From JAITWN01 sp964388175 (GTDB lineage: Bacteria > Pseudomonadota > Gammaproteobacteria > SZUA-140): a DNA stretch of 12,929 nt. The notes below the pieces were generated by a model, which was not told the origin of the DNA, made no database searches, and saw nothing but the letters and a program-made list of their open reading frames with translations. Below, piece after piece: positions 7,947 through 12,929 of the stretch; positions within the stretch are counted from its first letter, which is position 1; each line of letters begins with the position of its first letter. The stretch is taken from assembly GCA_964388175.1 (NCBI GenBank), contig CAYLYS010000069.1, positions 1-12,929 on the forward strand, read 5' to 3'. A program made the translations under genes and the position numbers.

Positions 7947-8293
7947 TCCAGCGCCCCCTTCTTCCACTCGTAGATGAAGCCGATGACCAGAATGCCGAGG
8001 AAAATCATCATGGCGATGAAGCCGAACATGCCGATGCTGTCGAGCGTGACCGCCCAGGGAAAGAGAAATGCGATTTCGAGATCGAAAATGATGAACAGGA
8101 TGGCAACGAGGTAGTAGCGCACGTCGAACTTCATGCGCGAATCCTCGAACGCCTCGAAGCCGCACTCATAGGGCGCGTTCTTGTCGGCGTCCGGCCGGTT
8201 GGGTCCGAGCACGAAACCGGCCAGCATCGGCACGACGCCGAACAGCACACCGAGCACGATGAACACCAGGATCGGAAGATAGTTCTCTAGCAT
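7937..8293 (-). CDS. nuoA: NADH-quinone oxidoreductase subunit A (ND3 homologue)
   Basis: NuoA is a small three-helix membrane subunit beside NuoH at the junction of the two complex I arms. The 118-residue product has hydrophobic segments at about 5-30, 60-82 and 88-108. The ND3 signature PYECGFE with C44 lies in the loop that moves during the active/deactive transition, and FDLEIAFLFPWA carries D71 and E73 in helix 2. It is the first gene of the operon. Unlike its neighbours it has no clear Shine-Dalgarno sequence before the ATG at 8293. The best one nearby (GGGGAGG at 8366-8372) lies about 70 bases upstream, before a short reading frame that ends just inside nuoA. Confidence 0.97.
   Translation of the reverse strand: MLENYLPILVFIVLGVLFGVVPMLAGFVLGPNRPDADKNAPYECGFEAFEDSRMKFDVRYYLVAILFIIFDLEIAFLFPWAVTLDSIGMFGFIAMMIFLGILVIGFIYEWKKGALEWE
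7954..7960 (-). promoter_or_regulatory. Ribosome binding site that fixes the GTG start of nuoB
   Basis: The coding strand has AAGGGGG inside the end of nuoA, seven bases before the GTG at 7946. It supports this start over the 73-codon upstream extension. Confidence 0.7.
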
Positions 8294-8355
8294 GAGCAGC
8301 GGCCATGGGCTGTTGGGGACAACAAAGCCCCGAGAGGCGAGTCTACAGCAAGCAC
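8287..8355 (-). CDS. Possible 22-codon upstream reading frame overlapping the nuoA start
   Basis: A GTG at 8355 is preceded at ten bases by GGGGAGG (8366-8372), the strongest ribosome site in the leader. The frame runs 22 codons (peptide beginning MLAVDSPLGALL) and stops with TAG at 8289-8287, just inside nuoA, whose ATG lies within the last sense codons. The arrangement would suit translational coupling to nuoA, which lacks its own clear site. The peptide resembles nothing I know. The GAGGC of the ribosome site can also pair with GCCTC at about 8335-8339. It could be chance; evidence is positional only. Confidence 0.3.
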   Translation of the reverse strand: MLAVDSPLGALLSPTAHGRCSC

Positions 8356-8400
8356 CCCGAGCAAGCCTCCCCAGATCGTACCGAGTGTTTTTTGCTTATT

Positions 8401-8406
8401 ATTATA
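8401..8406 (-). promoter_or_regulatory. Second possible nuo promoter, perfect -10 TATAAT
   Basis: The coding strand has a perfect TATAAT in an AT-rich patch about 110 bases before nuoA. No good -35 hexamer lies 16-18 bases upstream (nearest ATCGAA or TCGAAG), and no extended -10 TG is present. It might need an activator, or may be fortuitous. Transcription from here would start near 8394. Confidence 0.35.
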
Positions 8407-8434
8407 GGTCTTTCAACGCGACCTTCGATGCTGC

Positions 8435-8464
8435 AGTCTAGGCCAGCCCTTCCTTTGGTGTCAA
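8435..8464 (-). promoter_or_regulatory. Likely main promoter of the nuo operon (sigma-70 type)
   Basis: The coding strand reads TTGACA (8464-8459, a perfect -35), an 18-base spacer, then TAGACT (8440-8435, four of six -10 matches). A start site near 8428 would give a leader of about 135 bases to nuoA. This lies in the 248-base gap between tRNA-Leu and nuoA (8294-8541), which contains no other gene of size. No clear terminator is seen after the tRNA, so some transcription may also read through from secG. Activator sites such as an FNR box were looked for and not seen. Confidence 0.6.
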
Positions 8465-8541
8465 GCAAGGGAACAGGCCTTACTCATTGGATATTCGAGT
8501 AAAATTTGTGTGTTTTTTATAACGACTGCACCACATGAACA

Positions 8542-8626
8542 TGGTGCCGATGGCCGGACTCGAACCGGCACGGCTTTCGCCACTACCCCCTCAAGATAGC
8601 GTGTCTACCAATTTCACCACATCGGC
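8542..8626 (-). tRNA. leuU: tRNA-Leu, anticodon GAG, CCA end encoded
   Basis: The 85-base minus-strand sequence folds as a class II tRNA. The acceptor stem is GCCGATG with CATCGGC, followed by discriminator A and an encoded CCA (8544-8542). The D-arm is GTG/CAC. The anticodon stem is CTATC with GGTAG (one G-T pair), with loop TTGAGGG. The variable arm is GGC-GAAA-GCC and the T-arm is GCCGG-TTCGAGT-CCGGC. Anticodon GAG is at 8592-8590 and reads CUC/CUU leucine codons. It lies 57 bases after secG, as leuU does in E. coli, and is probably cut from the secG transcript, since no separate promoter is obvious. Confidence 0.97.
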
Positions 8627-8683
8627 TGAACTTTGAATGATCGAGAATACCCCGGGCGACGACAAGCGGCTGCGCGACTCTCC

Positions 8684-9046
8684 TTACGGCGCCGCCGGTT
8701 CGTCGGTGGGCCGCTCATCAGTGGGCGGCACATCGGGGATATCGATGTGCGCCGGCGCGCGCTGCTGGTCGATGACGGTCGGCGCCGGCAGATCGGTCAC
8801 GCTGACCCGCTCGGTACGCTGACTGTATACATAGGCCAGCACCAGGCTCGAAATGAAAAACAGGGTGGCGAGCGCAGCGGTCAACCGCGAAAGAAAGGAG
8901 GCGGAACCGGCGCTGCCGAACACCGTCTGCGAAGCACCGCTGCCGAACGCCGCACCGATCTCCGCGCCCCGTCCGCGCTGGACGAGTACCAGCACGACGA
9001 GCGCGACCGAGATTAACATGTGAACGGCAATCAGAAAGGCAAGCAC
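8684..9046 (-). CDS. secG: Preprotein translocase subunit SecG
   Basis: SecG is the small inner-membrane partner of SecYE that aids SecA-driven protein export. The 120-residue product has two membrane helices (about 2-23 and 53-74) joined by the conserved cytoplasmic loop QRGRGAEIGAAFGSG and GSAGSASFL. After residue 76 comes a hydrophilic tail rich in proline and aspartate, with the near-repeat PPTDERPTDEP; such tails vary widely in this family. The start is GTG at 9046, with GGAG nine bases upstream, beginning MLAFLIAVHML. An open extension of 19 codons upstream is Arg/Pro-rich and unlike SecG. It follows tpiA by 29 bases, and the tRNA comes next. Confidence 0.95.
   Translation of the reverse strand: MLAFLIAVHMLISVALVVLVLVQRGRGAEIGAAFGSGASQTVFGSAGSASFLSRLTAALATLFFISSLVLAYVYSQRTERVSVTDLPAPTVIDQQRAPAHIDIPDVPPTDERPTDEPAAP
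8728..8750. repeat. Perfect 8-bp inverted repeat in the secG tail
   Basis: GCACATCG at 8728-8735 and CGATGTGC at 8743-8750 are perfect complements around a 7-base loop, within codons for the variable SecG tail. No T-run follows on either strand, so it is not a terminator by itself. Confidence 0.5.
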
Positions 9047-9055
9047 TTTACACTT

Positions 9056-9059
9056 CTCC
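9056..9059 (-). promoter_or_regulatory. Ribosome binding site that fixes the GTG start of secG
   Basis: GGAG on the coding strand lies nine bases before GTG at 9046, just before the first SecG membrane helix. It supports GTG rather than the upstream in-frame extension. Confidence 0.7.
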
Positions 9060-9075
9060 GTAAGCGGCGGCGGCC

Positions 9076-9843
9076 TCAGCCGTCGTTCTGCGCCGCTCTG
9101 CAAATGGACAGAAAATCCTCGGCCTTGAGTGAGGCGCCGCCGATCAGGCCGCCGTCGATATCATCCATCGCGAACAGTTCGGCCGCATTGGCCGGCTTCA
9201 CGCTGCCGCCATAGAGTATGCGCAAGGCAGCTGCGGTATCCCGATCTTCGCGGGCGATACGCGACCGGATGAACGCATGCACGTCCTGCGCCTGCTCGGG
9301 CGTTGCCGTCTTGCCGGTGCCGATGGCCCATACCGGCTCATAGGCGATGACCGCATGCCGCAGCGCACCGACATCATCGAGCGCCGCGAGCACCGCAAGC
9401 AGCTGGCGCTCGATCACCTGTTCGGTGGCGCCGACTTCACGCTCTTCGAGCAGTTCGCCCACACACAGAATCGGCGTCAGCGACGCCTTCAGCGCGGCAA
9501 CCACCTTGGCGGCGGTGAGCGCATCGCCTTCACCGTAGATATTGCGTCGCTCGGAATGGCCCACGATCACGTAACGGCAGCCGTAATCACCGAGCATGTC
9601 GCCGGAAATCTCGCCGGTGAAAGCGCCCTCATCCGCCTGCTCGCATAGATCCTGCGCTCCCCAGGCAACCGCGCTCTCCTGCAGTGCGCTTTCAACCAAG
9701 GGCAGATGAACGAAAGGCGGACATACCACGACATCGACACCGGACAGACTATCCGCGCCGGCGCGGACGCCCGCGATAAGGCTGCTGACGCTCGCACGGG
9801 AACCGTACATCTTCCAGTTCCCGGCTACCAAGGGCCGTCGCAT
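9076..9843 (-). CDS. tpiA: Triosephosphate isomerase
   Basis: TpiA interconverts dihydroxyacetone phosphate and glyceraldehyde 3-phosphate in glycolysis and gluconeogenesis, in the cytoplasm. The 255-residue product is full length. Catalytic residues are visible: N9 and K11 in AGNWKMYG, H96 in VIVGHSERR, and E169 in AYEPVWAIGTGKTATPEQ, whose final part forms the flexible loop 6. The phosphate-binding LYGGSVKP (about 210-217) and GGLIGGASL (231-239) follow. The ATG at 9843 gives the usual N-terminus, with GAGAG nearby. A 129-base gap to glmM upstream holds a hairpin and a weak promoter candidate, so tpiA-secG-tRNA may be partly independent of glmM. Confidence 0.98.
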   Translation of the reverse strand: MRRPLVAGNWKMYGSRASVSSLIAGVRAGADSLSGVDVVVCPPFVHLPLVESALQESAVAWGAQDLCEQADEGAFTGEISGDMLGDYGCRYVIVGHSERRNIYGEGDALTAAKVVAALKASLTPILCVGELLEEREVGATEQVIERQLLAVLAALDDVGALRHAVIAYEPVWAIGTGKTATPEQAQDVHAFIRSRIAREDRDTAAALRILYGGSVKPANAAELFAMDDIDGGLIGGASLKAEDFLSICRAAQNDG

Positions 9844-9870
9844 AAGCTGTCTCTCAAGGACTCACAGAAA

Positions 9871-9890
9871 GCGAGGAAGCTTAACCTCGC
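9871..9890. other. Hairpin between glmM and tpiA
   Basis: GCGAGG (9871-9876) and CCTCGC (9885-9890) form a perfect 6-bp stem around an 8-base loop containing AAGCTT. On the coding strand only three T follow, so it is at most a weak terminator for glmM. It overlaps the putative tpiA -10, so it could instead be an operator-like or RNA leader element. Confidence 0.4.
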
Positions 9891-9906
9891 CGCTGCAATA
9901 AATCAA
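9878..9906 (-). promoter_or_regulatory. Weak candidate promoter for tpiA-secG-tRNA-Leu
   Basis: The coding strand has TTGATT (9906-9901), a 17-base spacer and TAAGCT (9883-9878). The match is four of six at -35 and only three of six at -10. Its location in the largest gap of the housekeeping block makes it plausible, but the sequence support is weak. Confidence 0.25.
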
Positions 9907-9972
9907 TCGCGGCGCCTTGGGAACAGGCCCTGTCTCCACGCTTGCTTCCAGTCCGCTCCAAACCGGACGGAT

Positions 9973-11331
9973 TCACGCCGGGCCTCTGCCCGCTCCCTGC
10001 TCGGCTTCGACGGTCGCCGCCACGTGACGCGCCACCGTCTTCACCATCTGGGCATCCACGCCTTCGACCATGACGCGCAGCAGCGGCTCGGTGCCGGACG
10101 GACGGACCAGGATGCGGCCGGAATCGCCCAGTTCCGCTTCGGCCGCGCGCATGGCGTCCTGCACCTTCGCCGAGCGGCGATAATCGAAGCCCTCGGCGAG
10201 CGGCACGTTGATCATGTGCTGCGGATACTTGGTGATGCCCGACTTGAGTTCGTGCAGCGTACAGCCGGAACGGGCCATGAATTCCAGCACCTGCAGCGCG
10301 GAAACGATACCGTCGCCGGTACTGGTGCGGTCGAGGCAGATGATGTGGCCGGACGATTCGCCGCCGAGATGCCAGCCGCCTTCCTGCAGCATCTCCATGA
10401 CATGGCGGTCACCGACGCGCGCGCGCCTGAAATCGAGACCGAGTGCGCGCAGTGCGTGCTCCAGACCGAGATTGCTCATTACCGTGCCGACCACGGTGTG
10501 CTGCGATACACCGGCGCGATGGCGCGCGCAGGCGATGATGTAGAGAATCTCGTCGCCGTCGATCAGCTCGCCCTTGTGATCGACCATCATCACCCGGTCG
10601 CCGTCGCCGTCGAGCGCGATGCCGAGATCGGCCCCGTGCTCGAGCACCGCGGCCTGGATCGCCTGCGGATGCAGCGCGCCGCAGCCCTCGTTGATGTTCA
10701 AGCCGTCGGGCGCGGTGCCGATGCGGATCACCTCGGCGCCGAGTTCAGCGAACACGCTGGGCGCGACGTGATAGGTCGCACCATGCGCGCAATCGACGAC
10801 GACCTTGAAATCCTTGAACTCCATGCCCGCAGACACAGTGCTCTTGCAGAATTCGATATAGCGTCCGGCGGCATCGACGACGCGTTCGGCGCGGCCGAGG
10901 TCGGCGGAATCACAGGTGGTCATCGGCTGGTCCAGCATGCGCTCGATCGCCGCCTCGGTCTCGTCGGGCAGTTTATAGCCGCTGCCCGAGAAGAACTTGA
11001 TGCCGTTGTCGTAATAAGGATTGTGCGAAGCGCTGATGACGATGCCGGCCTGCGCCCGCAGCGTGCGCGTCAGATAGGCGATGGCCGGCGTCGGCATCGG
11101 CCCGAGCAGCAGGATATCGACGCCGGCGGAGGAGAGACCCGCCTGCAGCGACGACTCGAACATATAGCCCGAGACACGGGTATCCTTGCCGATCAGCACC
11201 TTGCTGTGCGCGGATGCGGCCAGCACCCTTCCCACCGCCCAGCCCAGCTTGAGCACGAAGTCGGCCGTGATCGGAGGCGTTCCGACCCGGCCGCGAATAC
11301 CGTCGGTGCCGAAATATTTACGCTCGTTCAT
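9973..11331 (-). CDS. glmM: Phosphoglucosamine mutase
   Basis: GlmM converts glucosamine 6-phosphate to glucosamine 1-phosphate, the step before GlmU on the way to UDP-GlcNAc for peptidoglycan and lipopolysaccharide. The 452-residue product shows the full set of mutase motifs: the N-terminal KYFGTDGIRGRVG; the phosphoserine loop ISASHNPYYDNG with catalytic S102; the metal loop DGDGDR at 241-246; the sugar loop GGESSGHI at 323-330; and the phosphate-binding RPSGTEP at 410-416. It starts at ATG 11331, 27 bases after folP, with GAGA upstream. The folP-glmM pairing is widely conserved in proteobacteria. The last few residues (QGAGRGPA) are a non-conserved tail. Confidence 0.98.
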   Translation of the reverse strand: MNERKYFGTDGIRGRVGTPPITADFVLKLGWAVGRVLAASAHSKVLIGKDTRVSGYMFESSLQAGLSSAGVDILLLGPMPTPAIAYLTRTLRAQAGIVISASHNPYYDNGIKFFSGSGYKLPDETEAAIERMLDQPMTTCDSADLGRAERVVDAAGRYIEFCKSTVSAGMEFKDFKVVVDCAHGATYHVAPSVFAELGAEVIRIGTAPDGLNINEGCGALHPQAIQAAVLEHGADLGIALDGDGDRVMMVDHKGELIDGDEILYIIACARHRAGVSQHTVVGTVMSNLGLEHALRALGLDFRRARVGDRHVMEMLQEGGWHLGGESSGHIICLDRTSTGDGIVSALQVLEFMARSGCTLHELKSGITKYPQHMINVPLAEGFDYRRSAKVQDAMRAAEAELGDSGRILVRPSGTEPLLRVMVEGVDAQMVKTVARHVAATVEAEQGAGRGPA

Positions 11332-11358
11332 CGCTTTTCATCTCTTCGCTTATTCGCT

Positions 11359-12219
11359 TCATCGTTGATTCAGCACCGCGTGGCACATGCCCAGCGCATC
11401 CGCCGTGGCGCGCACATCGTGCACGCGCACGATCAGCGCCCCCTGCCAGGCGGCGAGGGCGGCGAGGGCGATACTGGCATAAAGACGCTCCCCGGATGGC
11501 CAACCAAGAACGTTTCCAATCATGGATTTGCGCGATAAACCTACCAATATGGGCAAATTGCCGCAACGCACTTCGCCGAGCCGCGCCAGCAGGCGCAGAT
11601 TGTGCTCGACGCTCTTGCCGAAACCGAATCCCGGATCGATCAGCAGGCGGTCGCGCCCTATCCCCGCCTCCTCGCAGGCGCGCACCCGCAGCCGCAGGAA
11701 ATCGCGTACCTCGGCCACCACGTCATCGTAATGCGGCGCGATCTGCATGCTGCGCGGCTCGCCCTGCATGTGCATCAGGCAGACGGGAACGGCCAGCGCG
11801 GCCGCAGCAGCGAGCGCACCTTCCGCGCGCAGCGCGTTGACGTCGTTGATCATATCGGCGCCCGCCGCCACCGCTGCACGCATGACCTCGGGCTTGGAGG
11901 TATCGATGGAAATGATGATGTCGGGCAGAGCGCGGCGGATCTCCGCGATCACCGGCACGATGCGGGCGATCTCCTCCCGGACCGTCACCGGCGCTGCGCC
12001 GGGGCGGGTCGATTCTCCGCCCACATCGATGATCGCAGCACCCTCCGCCGCCATCGCACCGGCACGCTGCAGCGCGGCCTCGAGCGAAAAAAAATCACCC
12101 CCGTCCGAAAAGGAGTCGGGGGTGATATTGAGAATACCCATGACGCGCGGGCGGTCCAGACTCAGGCGGCGGACTCCACAATCGAGCACTGCGCCTGCGA
12201 TGGGGCTGTCATGCTGCAT
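11359..12219 (-). CDS. folP: Dihydropteroate synthase
   Basis: FolP condenses p-aminobenzoate with dihydropterin pyrophosphate in folate synthesis and is the target of sulfonamides. The 286-residue TIM-barrel product has the expected motifs: NITPDSFSDGG (31-41), DVGGESTRPGA (65-75), IDTSK (105-109), MINDV (123-127), DPGFGFGKS (195-203), GLSRKS with K231, and RVHDV (265-269). The ATG at 12219 is preferred because it gives a normal family length; an in-frame GTG at 12267 would add 16 residues, and neither has a strong ribosome site. Codons 31-45 form a terminator-like hairpin (12087-12126). The gap from ftsH (12220-12312) holds no clear promoter or terminator. Confidence 0.96.
   Translation of the reverse strand: MQHDSPIAGAVLDCGVRRLSLDRPRVMGILNITPDSFSDGGDFFSLEAALQRAGAMAAEGAAIIDVGGESTRPGAAPVTVREEIARIVPVIAEIRRALPDIIISIDTSKPEVMRAAVAAGADMINDVNALRAEGALAAAAALAVPVCLMHMQGEPRSMQIAPHYDDVVAEVRDFLRLRVRACEEAGIGRDRLLIDPGFGFGKSVEHNLRLLARLGEVRCGNLPILVGLSRKSMIGNVLGWPSGERLYASIALAALAAWQGALIVRVHDVRATADALGMCHAVLNQR
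12087..12126 (-). terminator. Terminator-like hairpin with T-run inside the folP coding sequence
   Basis: On the coding strand, ATCACCCCCG (12126-12117) pairs perfectly with CGGGGGTGAT (12103-12094). The intervening 13 bases can add a small TCC/GGA stem. Seven T follow directly, making a run of eight with the last stem base. This is the form of an intrinsic terminator in the direction of transcription, yet it lies about 95 bases into folP and spells the conserved NITPDSFSDGGDFF codons. Structure is seen directly; activity as a terminator or attenuator is inferred and may be masked by translating ribosomes. Confidence 0.45.
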
Positions 12220-12312
12220 GCCGGACACTCGGGACTCGGAGCCTTCAATTGCGCTGGCGGCGGGCACGCCGGCGATATGCCGCCGATGCGCTTACCGCGC
12301 GGAACGGCGGAC

Positions 12313-12929
12313 TCAGTGCTGTCCCGCCGGATCGCCGATGATGCCCTTGTCCGTCCCTTTCTGATCGCGCTCCTCGGCCTTGCCGGCATCCGATCCGGGC
12401 GGACCGTACTTGCCCCAGTCGCGCGGCGGACGCGGTTCGCGCCCTTCCATGATGTCGTCGATCTGGTGCGCATCGATGGTCTCGTACTTCATCAGCGCGT
12501 CCGCCATCATGTGCAGCTTGTCGATGTGCTCGGTGAGCAGCCGCGTCGCCCGCTCGTAATTGCGGTCGACGATGGCACGCACCTCATTGTCGATGGCATG
12601 CGCCGTCTCGTCGGAGATGTTCTTGTGCTGGGTCACGGAGTGGCCGAGGAACACCTCGCCCTCCTCCTCGCCATAAGCGAGCGGGCCGAGCGCGGACAGA
12701 CCCCACTTGGTGACCATGCTGCGCGCGATATCGGTCGCCCGCTTGATGTCGTTGGAGGCGCCGGTGGTGACGGCTTCCGGTCCGAAGATCAGCTCTTCGG
12801 CAACGCGGCCGCCGAACATGCTGGAAAGCTGGCTTTCCAGCCGCTCCTTGCTGTAGCTGTAGCGGTCCTCTTCGGGCAGGAACATGGTCACACCCAGCGC
12901 GCGGCCGCGCGGGATGATGGTGCACAAGG
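12313..12929 (-). CDS. ftsH: ATP-dependent zinc metalloprotease FtsH, C-terminal part (cut by window edge)
   Basis: FtsH is a membrane-anchored AAA+ protease that degrades misassembled membrane proteins and regulatory proteins. Only the last 205 or so codons are in the window, covering most of the M41 peptidase domain. Visible blocks are TIIPRGRALGVTMFLPEEDR, MFGGRVAEELIFG, and TTGASNDIKRATDIARSMV, whose Asp in NDI is the third zinc ligand in the family. The HExxH helix, AAA module and membrane helices lie beyond the edge. The tail after about residue 165 of the fragment (PPRDWGKYGPPG onward) is hydrophilic and variable, as is usual. FolP follows after 93 bases, the standard ftsH-folP-glmM order. 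Confidence 0.97.
   Translation of the reverse strand, partial: LCTIIPRGRALGVTMFLPEEDRYSYSKERLESQLSSMFGGRVAEELIFGPEAVTTGASNDIKRATDIARSMVTKWGLSALGPLAYGEEEGEVFLGHSVTQHKNISDETAHAIDNEVRAIVDRNYERATRLLTEHIDKLHMMADALMKYETIDAHQIDDIMEGREPRPPRDWGKYGPPGSDAGKAEERDQKGTDKGIIGDPAGQH

Noticed and set aside
8305..8502. 65-codon plus-strand frame in the tRNA-nuoA gap
   Set aside because: It has no ribosome site or recognisable protein features, and it covers the nuo promoter and leader on the opposite strand.
8513..8518. Run of six T on the plus strand near the tRNA
   Set aside because: No stable hairpin precedes it on the plus strand and no plus-strand gene leads into it.
8542..8626. tRNA-Leu as an integration site for a mobile element
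   Set aside because: No integrase and no clear duplicate of the tRNA 3' end is seen in the window, and both flanks are core genes.
11452..11469. Two tandem copies of GGCGAGGGC inside folP
   Set aside because: They encode the ordinary ALAALAA helix of the DHPS barrel; the repeat follows from repeated Ala-Leu-Ala codons.
9706..11538. 610-codon plus-strand frame opposite tpiA/glmM/folP
   Set aside because: It is antisense to GlmM with complete motifs and crosses gene borders; it is a composition artefact.
12220..12312. Possible terminator or promoter between ftsH and folP
   Set aside because: Only short imperfect inverted repeats such as GGCG/CGCC are present, with no T-run and no credible -35/-10 pair.

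Overview
The window is about 13 kb of GC-rich bacterial chromosome, and every recognised gene lies on the minus strand. The protein sequences and the gene order (ftsH, folP, glmM, tpiA, secG, tRNA-Leu(GAG), then nuoA onward) are those of a gammaproteobacterium or a close betaproteobacterial relative. The linkage of ftsH-folP-glmM, secG and tRNA-Leu(GAG) is also found in E. coli. Placing tpiA before secG, and the complex I operon straight after the tRNA, is more typical of lineages such as the Xanthomonadales or the sulfur-oxidising gammaproteobacteria. I cannot name the genus from this window.

In transcription order (high to low coordinates) the first block is general housekeeping: the C-terminal third of the membrane protease FtsH (cut by the window edge), dihydropteroate synthase FolP, phosphoglucosamine mutase GlmM, triosephosphate isomerase TpiA, the translocon subunit SecG, and tRNA-Leu(GAG) with an encoded CCA end. 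The only gaps over 90 bases in this block lie between ftsH and folP and between glmM and tpiA. The second gap holds a hairpin and a weak promoter candidate.

A 248-base AT-richer gap (8294-8541) separates the tRNA from the second block. It carries a good sigma-70-type promoter (TTGACA, 18-base spacer, TAGACT), a separate perfect TATAAT, and a leader of about 135 bases with a strong Shine-Dalgarno sequence placed before a short upstream reading frame that runs into nuoA. The second block is the NADH:quinone oxidoreductase (complex I) operon nuoA-B-C-D-E-F-G-H and the first half of nuoI. The genes are packed with 4- to 10-base overlaps or gaps of 3 to 19 bases. Together they give the peripheral arm (NuoB, C, D, E, F, G, I) with its FMN and iron-sulfur chain, plus membrane subunits A and H. 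The remaining membrane subunits would lie beyond base 1.

Most genes look intact and ordinary, with the expected catalytic and cofactor residues. I found no defence system, mobile element, CRISPR array or novel gene cluster. The points most worth checking are local: a near-textbook intrinsic terminator (10-bp stem plus a run of eight T) built from the conserved DHPS motif codons inside folP; the short upstream frame and its strong ribosome site before nuoA; and two lineage-specific additions to NuoG, a triplicated 12-bp in-frame repeat and a segment resembling a translated palindromic repeat. The true starts of nuoB, nuoC, nuoD, nuoE and secG are internal or GTG codons that a longest-frame gene finder would misplace.
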